NCBI GenBank assembly: GCA_022578605.1
Contig: MU394121.1
Span: forward strand, 153,809-217,808
DNA: 64,000 nucleotides
Source of the DNA: Camillea tinctor
Taxonomy: Eukaryota > Ascomycota > Sordariomycetes > Xylariales > Xylariaceae
Direction of reading: 5' to 3'
The notes under the pieces are model-generated. The model was given only the letters and a program-made list of their open reading frames with translations. It made no database searches and was not told where the DNA came from. Below, one piece after another: positions 22,877 to 35,665 of this stretch (position 1 is its first letter; every line of letters starts with the position of its first letter). The translations under genes were made by a program, and so were the position numbers.

Positions 22877-25800
22877 ATTAATGTCTAGTGTGTATGCTGT
22901 CTTTTCTTTCTGCTTCTTGTTTGAAGATGTATCATCAGATCAGGATATATGGTGGTGGCTATTATGTTTTGTTTTTCAGAGACTTCTTTCGAGGTTGGTT
23001 GGTGATACACAAAACTTTCAAAAAAGGGGTCGAGGGGCGAGTGATTGGGCGGCGGATTGTGTTTAGCTTATGCATGGCGGTGATGATGATTCCTGATTCC
23101 TCTTCTATAACGGCTCATATAAGGGTTTAGTTGGGTTTTCTTGTAGGATACCAGACTCTTTCATGTATTTGATATCTGCTTTAGACCAGCGGGATGGTAA
23201 AGGAGTTTGTTCTAGCTAGCCTTGAGTTACTAGCATAGCGCGATAATATAATAACAATCTCGTTACACGTTCACATATGGTCTCACGGAAACGGCCTATT
23301 ATGTGTTCTATTTGCTATGACCTTATCGTAGGTACACCAGTCTAAAAATTTCCATACAAATTTTGTTTTGACCTTTGACTGTAAAACATGTCTTCAGTCT
23401 GTCATCGTGGAGGACCTAGCATACCAACTTCAACACGCACCTAACACAACAACATTACACACCAAAGATAAACTAGCTAACAAAAGACTATGACTACGCA
23501 CTTTCTGGGGATACTCGTCTTACCTAAGATCTCTCCTCGCTACTTTTGCCAATAATTGTCTTTCCTAACTGTCACCACACCTTCGTTTATCAACCCGTTG
23601 GGAACGCATCCTTTGGCGAGATGATTCTGACACGTAGCTGCTCATGGTGCCTCATAAGATATCGTTCTGTTCCGTCTGGTGCCACATTTCACAATTCTTA
23701 GTGACTATATGTCGGTAGCCTTCGCCAAGACCACCAAGTGAAGATTTTTTCTCTTGATGTGGTGGGATAATATCCAGGTAAGTAGACCGGCTCTCCGTGG
23801 CGTATGTCCCGGTGAAACGATTCACGATAACTCGGCATTGACGAGCTGAGTACCGTTAGTCCGAAAACGATGTATGATCGCTGGCTCAGCGCACATCATG
23901 CATCTCACGGCATCGGGTCCCTTCCAGCATCATAAGCGAGAGTATTCCCGTTTCTAGATCTTGTTTGTTGGGCGAATATGCTGCAACCCATCCTATGAGG
24001 CCATCTTTTCCCAGCCATTGCATTACATGGAAGACACACAATCGCTTGTAAAAAATCGAGGCCATCCCATTTCCAACTCCTCCAATATTTCAACAGCTTC
24101 CGTCACCACTATCATACGACAAGTAGCACGATCGATCGTCCGGAAGGCTGTTGATTTCGTGCCAAAGCCCACGGCCGCGGCCGCTTACCCCTAACCCTTG
24201 TCGGCTGTGAACAGCCGCCTTGGCATCCGCAGCCGTGTTGCTAGATGGTCGTGTCTGTTTTCGATTCTACGGAATGTTCCATGCGCCAGCCGTGGTGACG
24301 TTGATTGTAACTTGGTCCTGTAACAATACCGGACGGCCGCACCTACATTTTGTGTTTATAGGGCCCGAGAACCAGAGTAGAGTGGCGATCGCAGATCCCC
24401 ACCCTACCCCTAAACCCCTCTTTAGTTGTCAGTGTATTCTTCCCTCCCCCCTATTCATATTATGTCGGGATTGTGGGACGGACTGTACGCATTTCTTTTC
24501 TTCTGTGTCTTGTCGTCCCACACCCTAGTGGTTTATGGCATTATGCGCATCTCGGTCGCGTAATTCTTGATCGTGAGGGACCAACCACCGCGCTCGCACC
24601 CTCTTGGCGGAGTCAGGAGAGGATCTTCTCGGAACGGGGCTATTTCCGATATTTCCTCCAATAATTCCGATCTGCATCGTCACCGTCTAGTCTAGTTATA
24701 CCGCTTCGTCTATAGACTGATCAATGGACCGAATTGAAACGAGATCACCGGAGAGACGTGAGGATCACGATTATTGGATTGTGCATCGGGATCGAAAAGG
24801 AGAGGGCAGGATCTGAGTCAGCTTGGGGAGGGTGCGGTAGGAGCGGCTAGAACTTAATGCAATTAAATTGGACAGTTGCTACTTTACCCCTATTTTTCAG
24901 AAACCACTAGAGAGTTCTTCTACCGTTCTTGAGCAGTCAACTTCTCATTACTAATGCCTGAGTATGAAAGGTGGCTTGATTGGCTTTTGGGTGGATGTAG
25001 GAGCCCCTGAGTCGATAATATCTTCAGCAGTCTAGGATATACAGATCAATGACATCAGATTGCTTGAAGGAAGCACCCAACAAGAATATCCGTAGGACCG
25101 GACTTGAACAATGTTGCTAACCTTGCATAGGCGAATGATGGGAGAGGCGCTCAACTCAATTGCATACGACTGAAGTTGCTATCAATAGGAAAGAACTCCT
25201 CAAAATTCAAAGTTGACAACTCCATGTTTTCTTAAGATGGACTCGGCTCGTATACGACTGCGCTGGCCATCAGAATTACCATACGACACCAACCGCCTAG
25301 GATACATATAGACTGGAGGAATGAAAAGGGGTCTTAGGAAACTGGTTCTGAAATGTCAGCAGAGCGGAGACATATAAGGGACATCACGACATTCGGAGAT
25401 CTCGAAACACGGGTCATCTGGCCTCATGGTATGACAAAAGCGGGTTGAAGGAAGATTACGTGTGGGTACGAGCGATACAGCGGAAATAGGATGATGATGA
25501 AAGAGGGAATACAAGACGAGCAAGAAATAATCGAGAGGAATTTCCTGGAGCAGGGTGTACAGAAAAAAAGAGATGACAGATTGGTGCTTTTGAGACTACA
25601 GCTATGCCCGTATCGAGGATGCGGTTAACTGTTGATGGATGGTATGAGATATAGGGTGTGAATACTGCTATCCAACGCCGCATAGGTGACCAACACTAAG
25701 CAAATAGCAGAGTGCAACTAAATATGATAGGATGAGTCCGTAGAATGAGGCAGTTGAAGCAATAGGAAGAGGACAGCGGATAATGTCTCGAAGATGGCCT

Positions 25801-27476
25801 TGGATGGAAAGATAATGTCTATCGGGAGGGTTAAGTACCTGGTTTTGGGACGGAGAGGAGCGTTTCGAGATGCTTAGGCGTCGTATAAGGGATACAAGAC
25901 AGGAAGGAAAACCATTATTCCCGATTATCTGGTTTCATGTCAATAAAACTTTGGAAAGAGATTCAGACAGTTCATGATACTAAGTCCTAAGTTAAGATAA
26001 ATCTTTCTATAAAACATTGTCAGCCTTGGTTGCTTAAGCTCTAAAGCCCTAGTCTATCAGTGCATTCGTAGTCACTATATCCCCATGCGACACCAAAATT
26101 GCGTTACAATCCATACTAAGGAGGCTTTAACAGGTATATAGCCTTGTATGGTGTCACTAGATGAAGTATTGTTGATGAATTGTTTTGCTGTAAGTCCCTA
26201 ATGAATCAATTTAGGAATTCGGGCACCTCTGACTTGGAAGGGGTTAAAAGTCATTGTGTTAGATCGAACATGGGGTCTTAAAATATCAGAAATATCTTAT
26301 AGCAAATTAATCACAGCTTGCTAGTTTCTAATAAGATATGAACTACACGACAGATTGAGGAAGCAAGAAGGCAGTAAACTGTTGAATTGAGAATGTTTTC
26401 CTGAGCCTCGCCCTTGAAGGCTCCTTTACACATATTTTTACAATGGGTCTTTACCTATAGTACCAATTTCCTCTAGGGAGACACTCTTAGGCCGGCGGCA
26501 GCTATGCGCAGACGTTACTCGGGGATCTACAGCTGTCTACCGGCAAAAAATATGGGTCTGGGTCCGGAGTCCGGGGTATGTCTCACATCGTGGCTGTGTA
26601 TTGGATCTCACCGAAGATAGTGACAACCCTCCGTCATAGGCATTTCATGTTCCCAATTCTAACTAACAGGGTCCGGCGATGAATGTAAATGTACAAACTT
26701 AATTGATTGATATAAATCTACATCCTTGTTGTATAGGGGTAGGATGTCAGACGTTAGTATTACCTACCACGTACCCACTATATAGACTTTGATATATAGG
26801 TGAGGCTCTTGGGATAGTCGCATTATTCTATATAAGTCGTGGTCATGAACACAATTTCCGAAGAATAAAAACCAATTCAAGTTCTTCTAAGTGCCAATTC
26901 ATGCTTACGATATACACCTAAGGGATACTGCTTGTCAATTGGAATTACTAGGACTTTATGGAAGCCTATTGGACGAGGAAGAGGTGAGGGGTTTGGAGGC
27001 CTGCCAATAGGCCGCCCACCCGGTCTAAACGATGTTTGTTAATATACAGGGTGGCGTAAACTGCTACGCTAGAGCAGAGTCCTGAGAAGTAGCCTATAGC
27101 TGTTCGCCGTATGCCTCGACCCGAGTATTCGGGACGAATCATAGTTTGACGTCCAGTAGCATGGAGAGGGGTACCCACCTCCATTGCCAGCATGCATTCT
27201 AGGCATCGAATCAAGATCTAGAGTTATGAAGAATATGCTGCAAGGAGACTGTACACTTGATACACAACCCATTGCCTTACTTTAGGACGACGGCAGTGCC
27301 CAAGGCAGAGAGGATAGAGGGAGTTAAGCTGTTTTCTGAGACCATAAGGACCCCGGGCGCCTTCGCAAACTACTATCCTTTCTGTCTTTTCACTTACTTA
27401 GGCAACTTCACCAATTCAAAAGCCAGCGTCGAATCAAACTATTTCTTAATACCAACCCGGTTCAAAACTACATATT
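22877..27476. other. 4.6-kb gene-poor tract
   Basis: Only short, mutually overlapping frames without domains. From about 24700 the composition becomes AT-richer and stop-dense on both strands. A minus-strand frame at 27214-26966 has a hydrophobic stretch (GYFSGLCSSVAVYATLYI) but no support as a gene. The run at 24188-24197 (CCCTAACCCT) is isolated and not telomeric. Confidence 0.45.
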
Positions 27477-29300
27477 ATGGAGGAATTCAAGGGAAAATCC
27501 CCCCATAAGCCTTTCAGCAGCGACACAGATATTCGCGTCATGACCTTGCTACCCAACAGAGAGTTCGACGCGCCCATTGAGTGCCAACTAGAGCATGTCA
27601 CCCTTCAGCCAGGAGTCAACTATGAAGCAATATCATATGCTTGGGGTGATCCAAAAATCACAGAACCGATCCAACTAGATGGTCAATCATATCCGGTCAC
27701 GGTTAATATATTCACGGCATTCAAATACTTGAGATTGGAAGAATCCCCGAGAAAACTCTGGGTGGACAGCATATGTATCAACCAAAAGGACAACGACGAA
27801 AGAAGCCACCAAATCCCCAAAATGAGGGACATCTACAAGTTAGCTTCCCAGGTTTTGGTATGGATAGGAGATTATCAGCCTTACACTCAGCGTCACATTA
27901 GGGGACTTTTTAATTTCATGATAAAGATGGTAAACAGCCGAAAGTATAGAAAGGAGGCTGAAACGATTGCAGACATGGGATTCGATGAAATGTGGAGGTC
28001 ACAAGAGGAAATACATGAATTCCTTACTTCGCGGCATTGGTTTCAACGGATGTGGATTATACAAGAAGTCTCAGTACGAAAAAGGCTATGTATAGAAAAT
28101 CTGCACGAAACACCAATCCTAATCTGTGGCCACCTTCAACTCCCATTATTTTACCTAACCATGTCTCAAAATCTATGGTCAAGACCTCGACTTGGATCAC
28201 AACTAGGACTACCCCGATTCTGCCCTACTCTACGCGACCTATCCTTGATATGGGATAATTATCAAGAGGACATTGAATACTCACCAAGCCGCTTAGCCGA
28301 TAGGCAACTCGCTGCGATCCTTTCGCTTGCAGCCGAGCTGTTCCATACCACAGACAAACGAGACTTTATCTATTCGGTACTGGGCTTGTTGGTCACAGAG
28401 GAAATTCCTTCCCCACTTCGACCAAATTATGACAAAAGTCCGGGCCAAGTCCTCATCGAGTCGGCAACATATCTTATTCAATCAGGAAACATCGACGTTA
28501 TTCAGTTCAACTCGATGAAATCAAATGATCTGCCATCATGGACACCCGATTGGCGACATAAAGCTCCTATACCTATCAACGCTAGGTTTCCCTTTACTTA
28601 TGACGCCCATGCCAAGATATTAGATAAATTAGTATTGGAGGTCGATATACTCACTTTTACAAGTATTGAGGCCATAGGGCCAAGACTCGATATTCCAAGC
28701 GGGACAATGGATTCAACGCATATTTGGACAGAATTCTTCCTTGATGCTGAAGACAGTTTGAAATGCCAAACACGGCAAGTTCATACTCACCGAAGTTTTG
28801 GACTGGAATTATCTCAATTGCTCCTCTTTTTTGATATGAGGGCACGACTAGTTGAGGATGGAGGGTGGCATATGTGTGCTCTACATAATGAACCACTATT
28901 CTTCTCAGCAGCTCGAGGACCTGGTCATGGTGGCTTTAAACCTTCGAACGCTTTAGATCGTGTTTTTGAAAGTGAAATGTGGAAGAGTGTGGGCGAAACA
29001 ATCCGGGATAAATATTTGTTCAGATGCAAAGATAGTTCAATAGGGATCATAGGACAACCTCATATTGTCCCCCACAAGGGGGACTTGATATGTACTATAA
29101 AGGGAGCATGTGGCGAATTTGTTCTCAGACCATGGAGGGATGGGTACAAGCTTATTGGAATATGCCAGAGAACAGTGAAATGCTTCCAGACTAAGTTCGG
29201 CAATATCGACCCTGAGCGATGGGCTGGTTCTTTGCATATTTTAGACGACTTAGTACCCCTTTGGAAATCGTCCGACATTCGGCGGAGTCGTATCTACTAA
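27477..29300 (+). CDS. HET-domain protein (heterokaryon incompatibility)
   Basis: A single uninterrupted frame of 607 aa. The HET domain occupies about residues 48-210. Its three conserved blocks are visible: YEAISYAWGDP, KLWVDSICINQKDNDERSHQ and MRDIYKLASQVLVWIG, followed by HWFQRMWIIQEV. HET-domain proteins trigger programmed cell death after fusion of incompatible fungal hyphae. They often act with a partner whose polymorphism sets specificity. The C-terminal 350 residues contain the usual R-D-F-I-Y-S-V-L-G-L and W-T-P-D-W motifs of the HET superfamily, and no NACHT, WD40 or ankyrin module. Codon use is AT-richer than the housekeeping genes, and it lies alone in a gene-poor tract. ATG 27477 is the first in frame. 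The gene looks intact. Confidence 0.9.
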   Translation: MEEFKGKSPHKPFSSDTDIRVMTLLPNREFDAPIECQLEHVTLQPGVNYEAISYAWGDPKITEPIQLDGQSYPVTVNIFTAFKYLRLEESPRKLWVDSICINQKDNDERSHQIPKMRDIYKLASQVLVWIGDYQPYTQRHIRGLFNFMIKMVNSRKYRKEAETIADMGFDEMWRSQEEIHEFLTSRHWFQRMWIIQEVSVRKRLCIENLHETPILICGHLQLPLFYLTMSQNLWSRPRLGSQLGLPRFCPTLRDLSLIWDNYQEDIEYSPSRLADRQLAAILSLAAELFHTTDKRDFIYSVLGLLVTEEIPSPLRPNYDKSPGQVLIESATYLIQSGNIDVIQFNSMKSNDLPSWTPDWRHKAPIPINARFPFTYDAHAKILDKLVLEVDILTFTSIEAIGPRLDIPSGTMDSTHIWTEFFLDAEDSLKCQTRQVHTHRSFGLELSQLLLFFDMRARLVEDGGWHMCALHNEPLFFSAARGPGHGGFKPSNALDRVFESEMWKSVGETIRDKYLFRCKDSSIGIIGQPHIVPHKGDLICTIKGACGEFVLRPWRDGYKLIGICQRTVKCFQTKFGNIDPERWAGSLHILDDLVPLWKSSDIRRSRIY

Positions 29301-30218
29301 TACACCCAGGTTCTCTATTCTGAATAATATGACAATTAAACTTGTGAATGATATATTGATAAGGACCGCTGTCGTAACAAGAGAGACGCTTTACATCAAA
29401 GAAACATAGGTAATCTATGAATTTAGTTGGATCTAATAAGCATTTGATCGCATTACTTTTAGCCCCCATTGCTATCATTGGGAACCTTACAAGAACTCGG
29501 GTATTATGATGTTATTGTGGAGAAGACTAGAAATATAAATGCCCGCAATACCTTGACATTGTTGTAGGGAATGGGGGTAAGGAACTGAATAAGTGGCTTC
29601 TTATACATATAATACACTACTTTACGGCATAGGTAGTTTTGCTATCCCTTTCCCAGTGACTCGGCGGTAGTAATCTAGTATCAATACATTCCTTTGCCAC
29701 GTTTTTCAGTTATATTCTTTCTAACTTAATTTAGTCCTTCACGACCTCGTACCACTAATGGTAGGAGTTCTTCACCATCTTTAGTACAATAATACTTGAA
29801 AACAATTTACCTGTCCCTTACAATGTACGTACAGTCATACAGCACGATACCCCCGACACCACCATCTCTCTTCCCCCTTTTTATAGTACTTAGTATCTAT
29901 ATGGCAACTATCGTTGAGATATATTCACTTTATGGTTTGTATATTAACTAGAGACTCTAACCTACTTGTATTAGGAGGAATGTTTTAAACTGAAATGTGC
30001 ATAACAGTACGCATATAGTAAAAAAAGAAAGAATATTTCTCTATGTATTCCACATAATCTCTTTTAGAGTTGCTAATAACTTAGTTCCCAACTAAGTACG
30101 ACATAAACTTCAAACACAACACAATCTAACCACGCTTAAAGAGGAGCATCCATCCTGAAATAATGTTTCGTCAGTTCACACCAAAACGTATTTCTCGACA
30201 CCCTTTCATGTGATCCAA
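29301..30218. other. AT-rich intergenic, no gene recognised
   Basis: Stop-dense in all frames and AT-rich. No repeats or RNA genes noticed. Confidence 0.45.
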
Positions 30219-30683
30219 CTAGTTTCCTATACCTCCGCTTTCATAGCATTTCCCGCAAAAGTTTTTTCGTCTTCGTATGTATGTAGTTCCATAGTTTAGC
30301 GCACATTCACACAGACAGCAAGCCAATATGTCGTCGTTGACGTCTCCACCATCTGGATCTAGGCCACTCATAATGCTATTTGATCGACTAATAGTGGACT
30401 GAGACTCAAAACTTGACTGCTTGGCAAAATAAAACTTGGAACATGTGTTTGGTTTGGTGTTATTAGCCCGAGTGCAATCCATTTTAGTGGTGTTACTGAT
30501 GGAGCCAGCTATACCAGACTTTGTCATGTCGACTTGTATCTCTACGGCGAGGGATGTAAAGGATACCAAAGCTTCGAGTGCTGTAAGAACCGGTGATCGT
30601 TGATGTTCGAAGTCGAGCGTGGATTTCTCTCGAAATCGGTAGTTTACTTTGATAGGATACTCGCGAATTTCTGTAATAAGCAT
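30219..30683 (-). CDS. Candidate small Cys-rich protein, 154 aa
   Basis: An open frame with ATG at 30683 and TAG at 30219-30221, in a tract where other frames are stop-dense. The N-terminal two thirds show no known domain. The C-terminus has a compact cysteine cluster, ACCLCEC, then about 17 residues including a basic TYIRRRKNF, then CGKC. This C-x2-C ... C-x2-C spacing is compatible with a small zinc-binding knuckle. It is preceded by an acidic GLDPDGGDVNDD segment. A TTACAG just upstream of the GAAATTCGCG codons could be a splice acceptor, so the true 5' end may differ. No signal peptide. Whether it is expressed is unknown. Confidence 0.35.
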   Translation of the reverse strand: MLITEIREYPIKVNYRFREKSTLDFEHQRSPVLTALEALVSFTSLAVEIQVDMTKSGIAGSISNTTKMDCTRANNTKPNTCSKFYFAKQSSFESQSTISRSNSIMSGLDPDGGDVNDDILACCLCECALNYGTTYIRRRKNFCGKCYESGGIGN

Positions 30684-33634
30684 CGATTTTAGCAATGAAT
30701 TTTAAAATATAGAGTTCGTAGCATGTCCAGTAGAGTTCATGAAAATGAAAACAGGCTTCATAGCTCTTCAACTCCAAGTGAACTACACACGTATAGCTAG
30801 GTGGGTGTGCTTAGATATTCAGGGGATGAATTCTTTCTAACGTGGAAGGTTAAATAGGTGTTCATTCCGTATGGAGAATGAACATAGCTGCTACATATGG
30901 TCATGTGGGTGAATGATGATGCTCTGGATGACCGGTTAAGTGACGAGAATGGCATCATTACGGTACAACTTGAACAACCATGACTAGTCCGAGACATTCA
31001 GCAAATTCAAGAGGAGGTGAGCGTAACTGAACAACTTCATCGTAAAATTACCGGGCGAGGGGCAAAATGAGTGTAGTCATTAGATCGAGGGAGGGCAGGA
31101 GTGGAAACCTCAAGGTCACTCTAACAAAGGTAACTACAATATTCTTCAGATTTTACAGTGATTAAGACTACTGACAAAAGATAATACAAGGGATTCATAG
31201 GTACACAATACAGCATTATGTGAGTTAACTCGGCTATTGTCACGAGCAAGGAGACTTGAGTTGAGTCACTCAACAACAAAGAACCGGGCAGGTTAACAAG
31301 CAAACCTAACACCAACAAGTTGAGGAAGCGTCACAGGCTGACATGGTGTGTACGGTACGCTGTGTAAGTGCCAACATGCTCTTCCAGAGCTTGGACTCTT
31401 TTTTTCCTTGTGAAGAGGTTTGGTTTATCTTATTCAAGTCACCGGACAGTGTTTGTGAGTATTGGGACGAACTGGCTGGTCTACGGCCGGACGGATTTGG
31501 CAATTATACGTCATTTCGGAGCTTCTAATTGGCCACCCCGATTTTTATTAACGTCCCTCTTAAACGTCCCTCATAAATGTTCCTCGTAAATGTTCCTTAT
31601 AGACCCCCCCAATAAATATCCCTCATAAGTTGATGCTATATGAAGTTGTAAACTATGTGATTAACAAGACTAGGGGCTCCTATCTCATTTGGTCAACTGA
31701 TCGGCTTTTTAAAAGAGACCAGCTTATGTTTTCTTTGTTTAACTCTTTTATTCATATGGTGCGTGTGATACGATGTAGTTACACAATTAAGTAACGCTGC
31801 TCGCATTGTAGTAGCGCATTGTGTGAGACTCACTTGCTACCGTGTTACAGCACTTATTACTAGGTACCTAAGTAGTAACTGTCATTTAGTCAAAGGTCAA
31901 ATAAGGATAAAGATAATTCTATTTTACATTATGTACATCATAACACGAACTACGCTCAGTGAAGCCAAACAATCGGGATAGCTCATCCTATTCTTTATTT
32001 CTATAAGTTCTGAAGTTGTATTCAAAAAAACGGAGCTCAAGAAAGGGGCGTACGGAGGCCTGGATCTAATGCAGGGCAAAGGGTGTCTGCACATGCATGC
32101 ATAAGCCTTACGACCAACATTTTCCTTCTAAACGAACACCCTGAAGCTAAGCTACCATCGGTCATTTCTCCCTGGTTTCAGTTTATTGCCAAAAGAAATA
32201 CGCGAAAGTGTGTGTATTTATAGCAACTTAGGAGGGGTAATGAGGAGAGGTATTACGTAGATGAGCTTACCTGCAATGGAGAGTGTATATTCAAATGCAA
32301 GGGAGACCTGCCATGTGCCCTATTAATTCGTGTTCCCCGATTATCATTCCTCGCTAGAGTTGACGGGAACGGGAGCGTGCGTACCGCGGGGAAGAAGGCG
32401 GCTTATGGGCGGCCGGTACCGCACTTGGCCTTCACCGGTAGCTTGTTGGGTTTGACGTGTAATCGTGGGGTATTGATGAGGTTATCCACGCCCCTGGGTC
32501 TCGGTATGTAGATGCTGGCATAGGGATTTACCTACAGCTCCAGTACGTACTACACTCCTTATGGCGTATGCTGATCAATATTTGAAGTAGAGGGCGTGAA
32601 GACTTGGCTGCTTATTCGGCAAATCTCGAGACTGAAGAGGTTAGACTCATGCTGTGGTGGTTTTCATGATGAGAGAGATGAACAGCCGGTGCAGGGGATT
32701 TACGTGGTTGCCAAGGCGGCCGAAGTCGGTGTTCATATGCGAAGTCATGACGAAACTCAAGGTCTTCTTCTTAGCTACCTAGCTGCCGAAAAGTCATGTC
32801 GTCATTCTCCATTCGTCCACTTCATCTGCCGCGTAGATATGTCAGCCTGGCGGCCTTTTCTTAAACGTACGATATCCAGTGCAAACATGTTGTGTGCGAT
32901 GTGAAACAGAATGGGCCTCGCTTAAACGAGGCGAGTCTTGATGATGGCATGTGATCTTGTTGGGAAAAAGAGGAACGTTTGGAGTCTTAAAAGGTGTTTT
33001 CAGGGATGTGCAACTTTGGGTCGTTTGGATGATAGAAACGTATTACAGAGGCCATGAAGTAGGAACTAAACATCTGTCATACTGCTACCATAAGCAGTTA
33101 AGATGCTTGACGGACCATTCAAGTTGATGAAGCAGGACGATCGTTCCCAAGTATCTGGGTTTAAAAGCTCCGTTCCTGTACGTACGACAGGGTCTGACTA
33201 GCTAAAGAATGATGGTCAGGTCTCTAGCAGATTTAAGTTATCCAGGATGCCGTTCGTGTACGAGGTCATAAGGGTCTTGATATGGGTGAAGGTGTGCGTT
33301 CCTCTGCTCCTTTGTTCAACCAAGCCACATGACGGTTGCACTGCCACAATAGACGTCCACAAAATAACATCTCCGGAAGAATCCTTGTACCGAGTATTAC
33401 CCGATCCCGCTCCGGATTAGGTCCCGTGGGCGGGCACTTTAAACTTTGGGGACCCCACCTCAGCTCTGGAACATGCTTACCTAACACTTTTAGCCCAGTA
33501 AATTGATTAAAGGTGTTACTTTAGGTAATTGAAGCCATTCGTTCTAACCAGAGCATCCCACATTCAACTTTCCTCCCTCTCCGTCTCTCCCCGGAAATTG
33601 ACGGCTTCCCAGCCGCACAACAACATCTATCATC
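30684..33634. other. AT-rich gene-poor tract
   Basis: No gene supported. It contains the 13-nt tandem repeat at 31549-31628 and, near its right end, the SRP54 promoter and leader. Short frames at 32596-32904 and 33266-33733 lack domains and splice continuation. Confidence 0.45.
31549..31628. repeat. Degenerate tandem repeat, 13-nt unit, about six copies
   Basis: Successive units read approximately AACGTCCCTCTT, AAACGTCCCTCAT, AAATGTTCCTCGT, AAATGTTCCTTAT, AGACCCCCCCAAT and AAATATCCCTCAT. The first four units differ mainly by C/T changes and the period stays at 13 nt. Confidence 0.75.
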
Positions 33635-35258
33635 ATGGTTCTTCAAGATCTCGGTCGGCGCATTAGCGGCGCACTGCACAATGCCACTCGTGCTCCCGAT
33701 CTCGACGAGAAGGTATTTGCCCCATGCCTCCATTTTCTCTCAATGCGTTCTGCCCCGCGGTCTCGCTAATGCCATAGTCTTGCAGGCTTTCAAAGCCATG
33801 CTCAACGAGATTTCTGGCGCTCTCCTCGAAGCCGACGTAAACGTGCGACTAGTCAGCCGACTGAAGAACTCGATAAGCACCACCGTCAATTTCAAGGAGC
33901 TACCCCCCGCCGTAAACAAGAAGCGATTAATCCAGAAGGCCGTTTTCGACGAATTGGTGAAGCTTGTCGATCCCCATGCTGAATCTTTCAAGCCCAAGAA
34001 GGGCAAGTCGAATGTCATCATGTTCGTCGGTCTTCAGGGTGCCGGAAAGACGACTACTTGCACGAAGCTTGCTCGACATTACCAAGCTAGAGGATTCCGC
34101 GCCTGTCTCGTCTGTGCGGATACCTTCCGAGCTGGTGCCTTCGACCAGTTGAAACAGAACGCTACCAAGGCAAAGATCCCCTACTACGGCTCCCTGACAG
34201 AGACGGATCCCGCCAAGGTTGCTAAGGAAGGTGTCGACAAGTTCAAAAAGGAGCGCTTCGAGGTTATCATTGTTGATACCTCTGGTCGACATCGGCAAGA
34301 GTCCGCCCTATTCCAGGAAATGCAGGATATCCAGAAAGCCGTTACCCCTGACGAGACTATCATGGTTCTCGACGCCTCCATCGGTCAGCAAGCCGAAGCA
34401 CAAGCCAAGGCTTTCAAGGAAGCCGCAGATTTCGGAGCTATTATTATTACGAAGACAGACGGTCACGCAAGCGGAGGTGGTGCTATATCTGCCGTCGCAG
34501 CCACGCATACCCCTATCGTTTTCATTGGTACGGGAGAGCACATGTTAGATCTGGACCGATTCGCACCGCAACAATTCGTGAACAAGCTACTAGGAATGGG
34601 TGATATTCCGGGCCTGTTCGAGCATGTACAGAACCTCAAACTCAACCAGGAGGGGACGATAAAACACATCACCGAAGGCATTTTCACGATACGAGATCTC
34701 CGCGACCAGCTAAGTAATATCATGAAGATGGGACCTCTGTCCAAGATGGCGGGCATGATTCCCGGCATGTCGAACCTACCAGGTATGGCCGGTATGGACG
34801 ACGAGGAGTCTAGCGCCCGCCTAAAGCGCATGATCTACATCTGTGACAGCATGACAGATAAGGAGCTTGATAGCGATGGGAAGATGTTCATGGACCAGCG
34901 CACGCGCATGACCCGAGTAGCCTGCGGTAGCGGAGTCAGCGTACGGGAAGTCGAGGACCTCCTCACGCAGCAGCGCATGATGGCTGGTATGGCTAAGAAG
35001 ATGGGCGGCAGTATGAAGAATATGCAAAAGGCTCAACAGGCTCTCGGCGGTGGAAACAAGGCTCAGCAGATGGCGGCGATGCAGAAACGTCTGCAGAGCA
35101 TGGGTGGTGGAGGCCGAGGTATGCCGGATATGGCCAGCCTGGCGAGCATGTTCGGCGGTGGTGGTGGCGGCGGAGGTATGGACATCCAGAAGATGATGGA
35201 AAGCATGGGAATGGGTGGGATGATGGGCGGAGGTGGAGGACGGGGTGGTAGGCGGTAA
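33635..35258 (+). CDS. SRP54: Signal recognition particle 54-kDa subunit
   Basis: Two exons, 33635-33712 and 33786-35258, giving 516 aa. SRP54 is the GTPase that binds signal peptides and SRP RNA and delivers ribosomes to the ER receptor. The start [14 protein letters not shown] is the universal N-domain start; the intron follows DEK and resumes at AFKAMLNEI. The G domain has [15 protein letters not shown] (P-loop from about residue 108), [24 protein letters not shown] and [11 protein letters not shown]. The M domain is methionine-rich with [18 protein letters not shown] and RVACGSG. The C-terminal about 90 residues are Gly/Met/Gln-rich (MGGGGR-type runs), longer than the minimal family tail. 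The gene converges on the low-complexity gene at 35666. Confidence 0.96.
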
Positions 35259-35665
35259 TGTCATGACTGTCTAATTAAAAAGAAAAGATTTCATACTTGA
35301 TTAAAGGATGGGAAAGTGGCGGCGGTTGATTCATGTGTGAGATAAGCATGGCATGGCGTTGGGCAGGTTTTTTTATGAGTATCCAGAAGAAAAAACTATG
35401 GTGTGTAAACTCGAACTACATGGGATGCACATTTATTGTCTATGGATATATCAAGTCATTATAACGGACTTTAAAAGGGGTTCGTCCCCTCTATATGAAT
35501 ACTACGGAACACAAACGACCACTACGCACGCACGCTTTACTGTAAAATACCATACACCTATCGCGATGCCCCCTTACCGGTTCTGCAAGCTCAAAAAATC
35601 AACACGTAGTGATTTCCACCAACTCCCAACCACGCCTCCCCTCGAACGCCTGCTTTTGAGCAGAC
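35259..35665. other. Convergent intergenic region
   Basis: The 407 nt between the 3' ends of SRP54 and the minus-strand 819-aa gene. No further gene seen. Confidence 0.5.

Noticed and set aside
24186..24200. Telomere-like CCCTAACCCT
   Set aside because: Single isolated occurrence, not an array.
26966..27214. Minus-strand 82-codon frame with a hydrophobic stretch
   Set aside because: Short, in stop-dense sequence, no homology recognised and the upstream gene context is missing.
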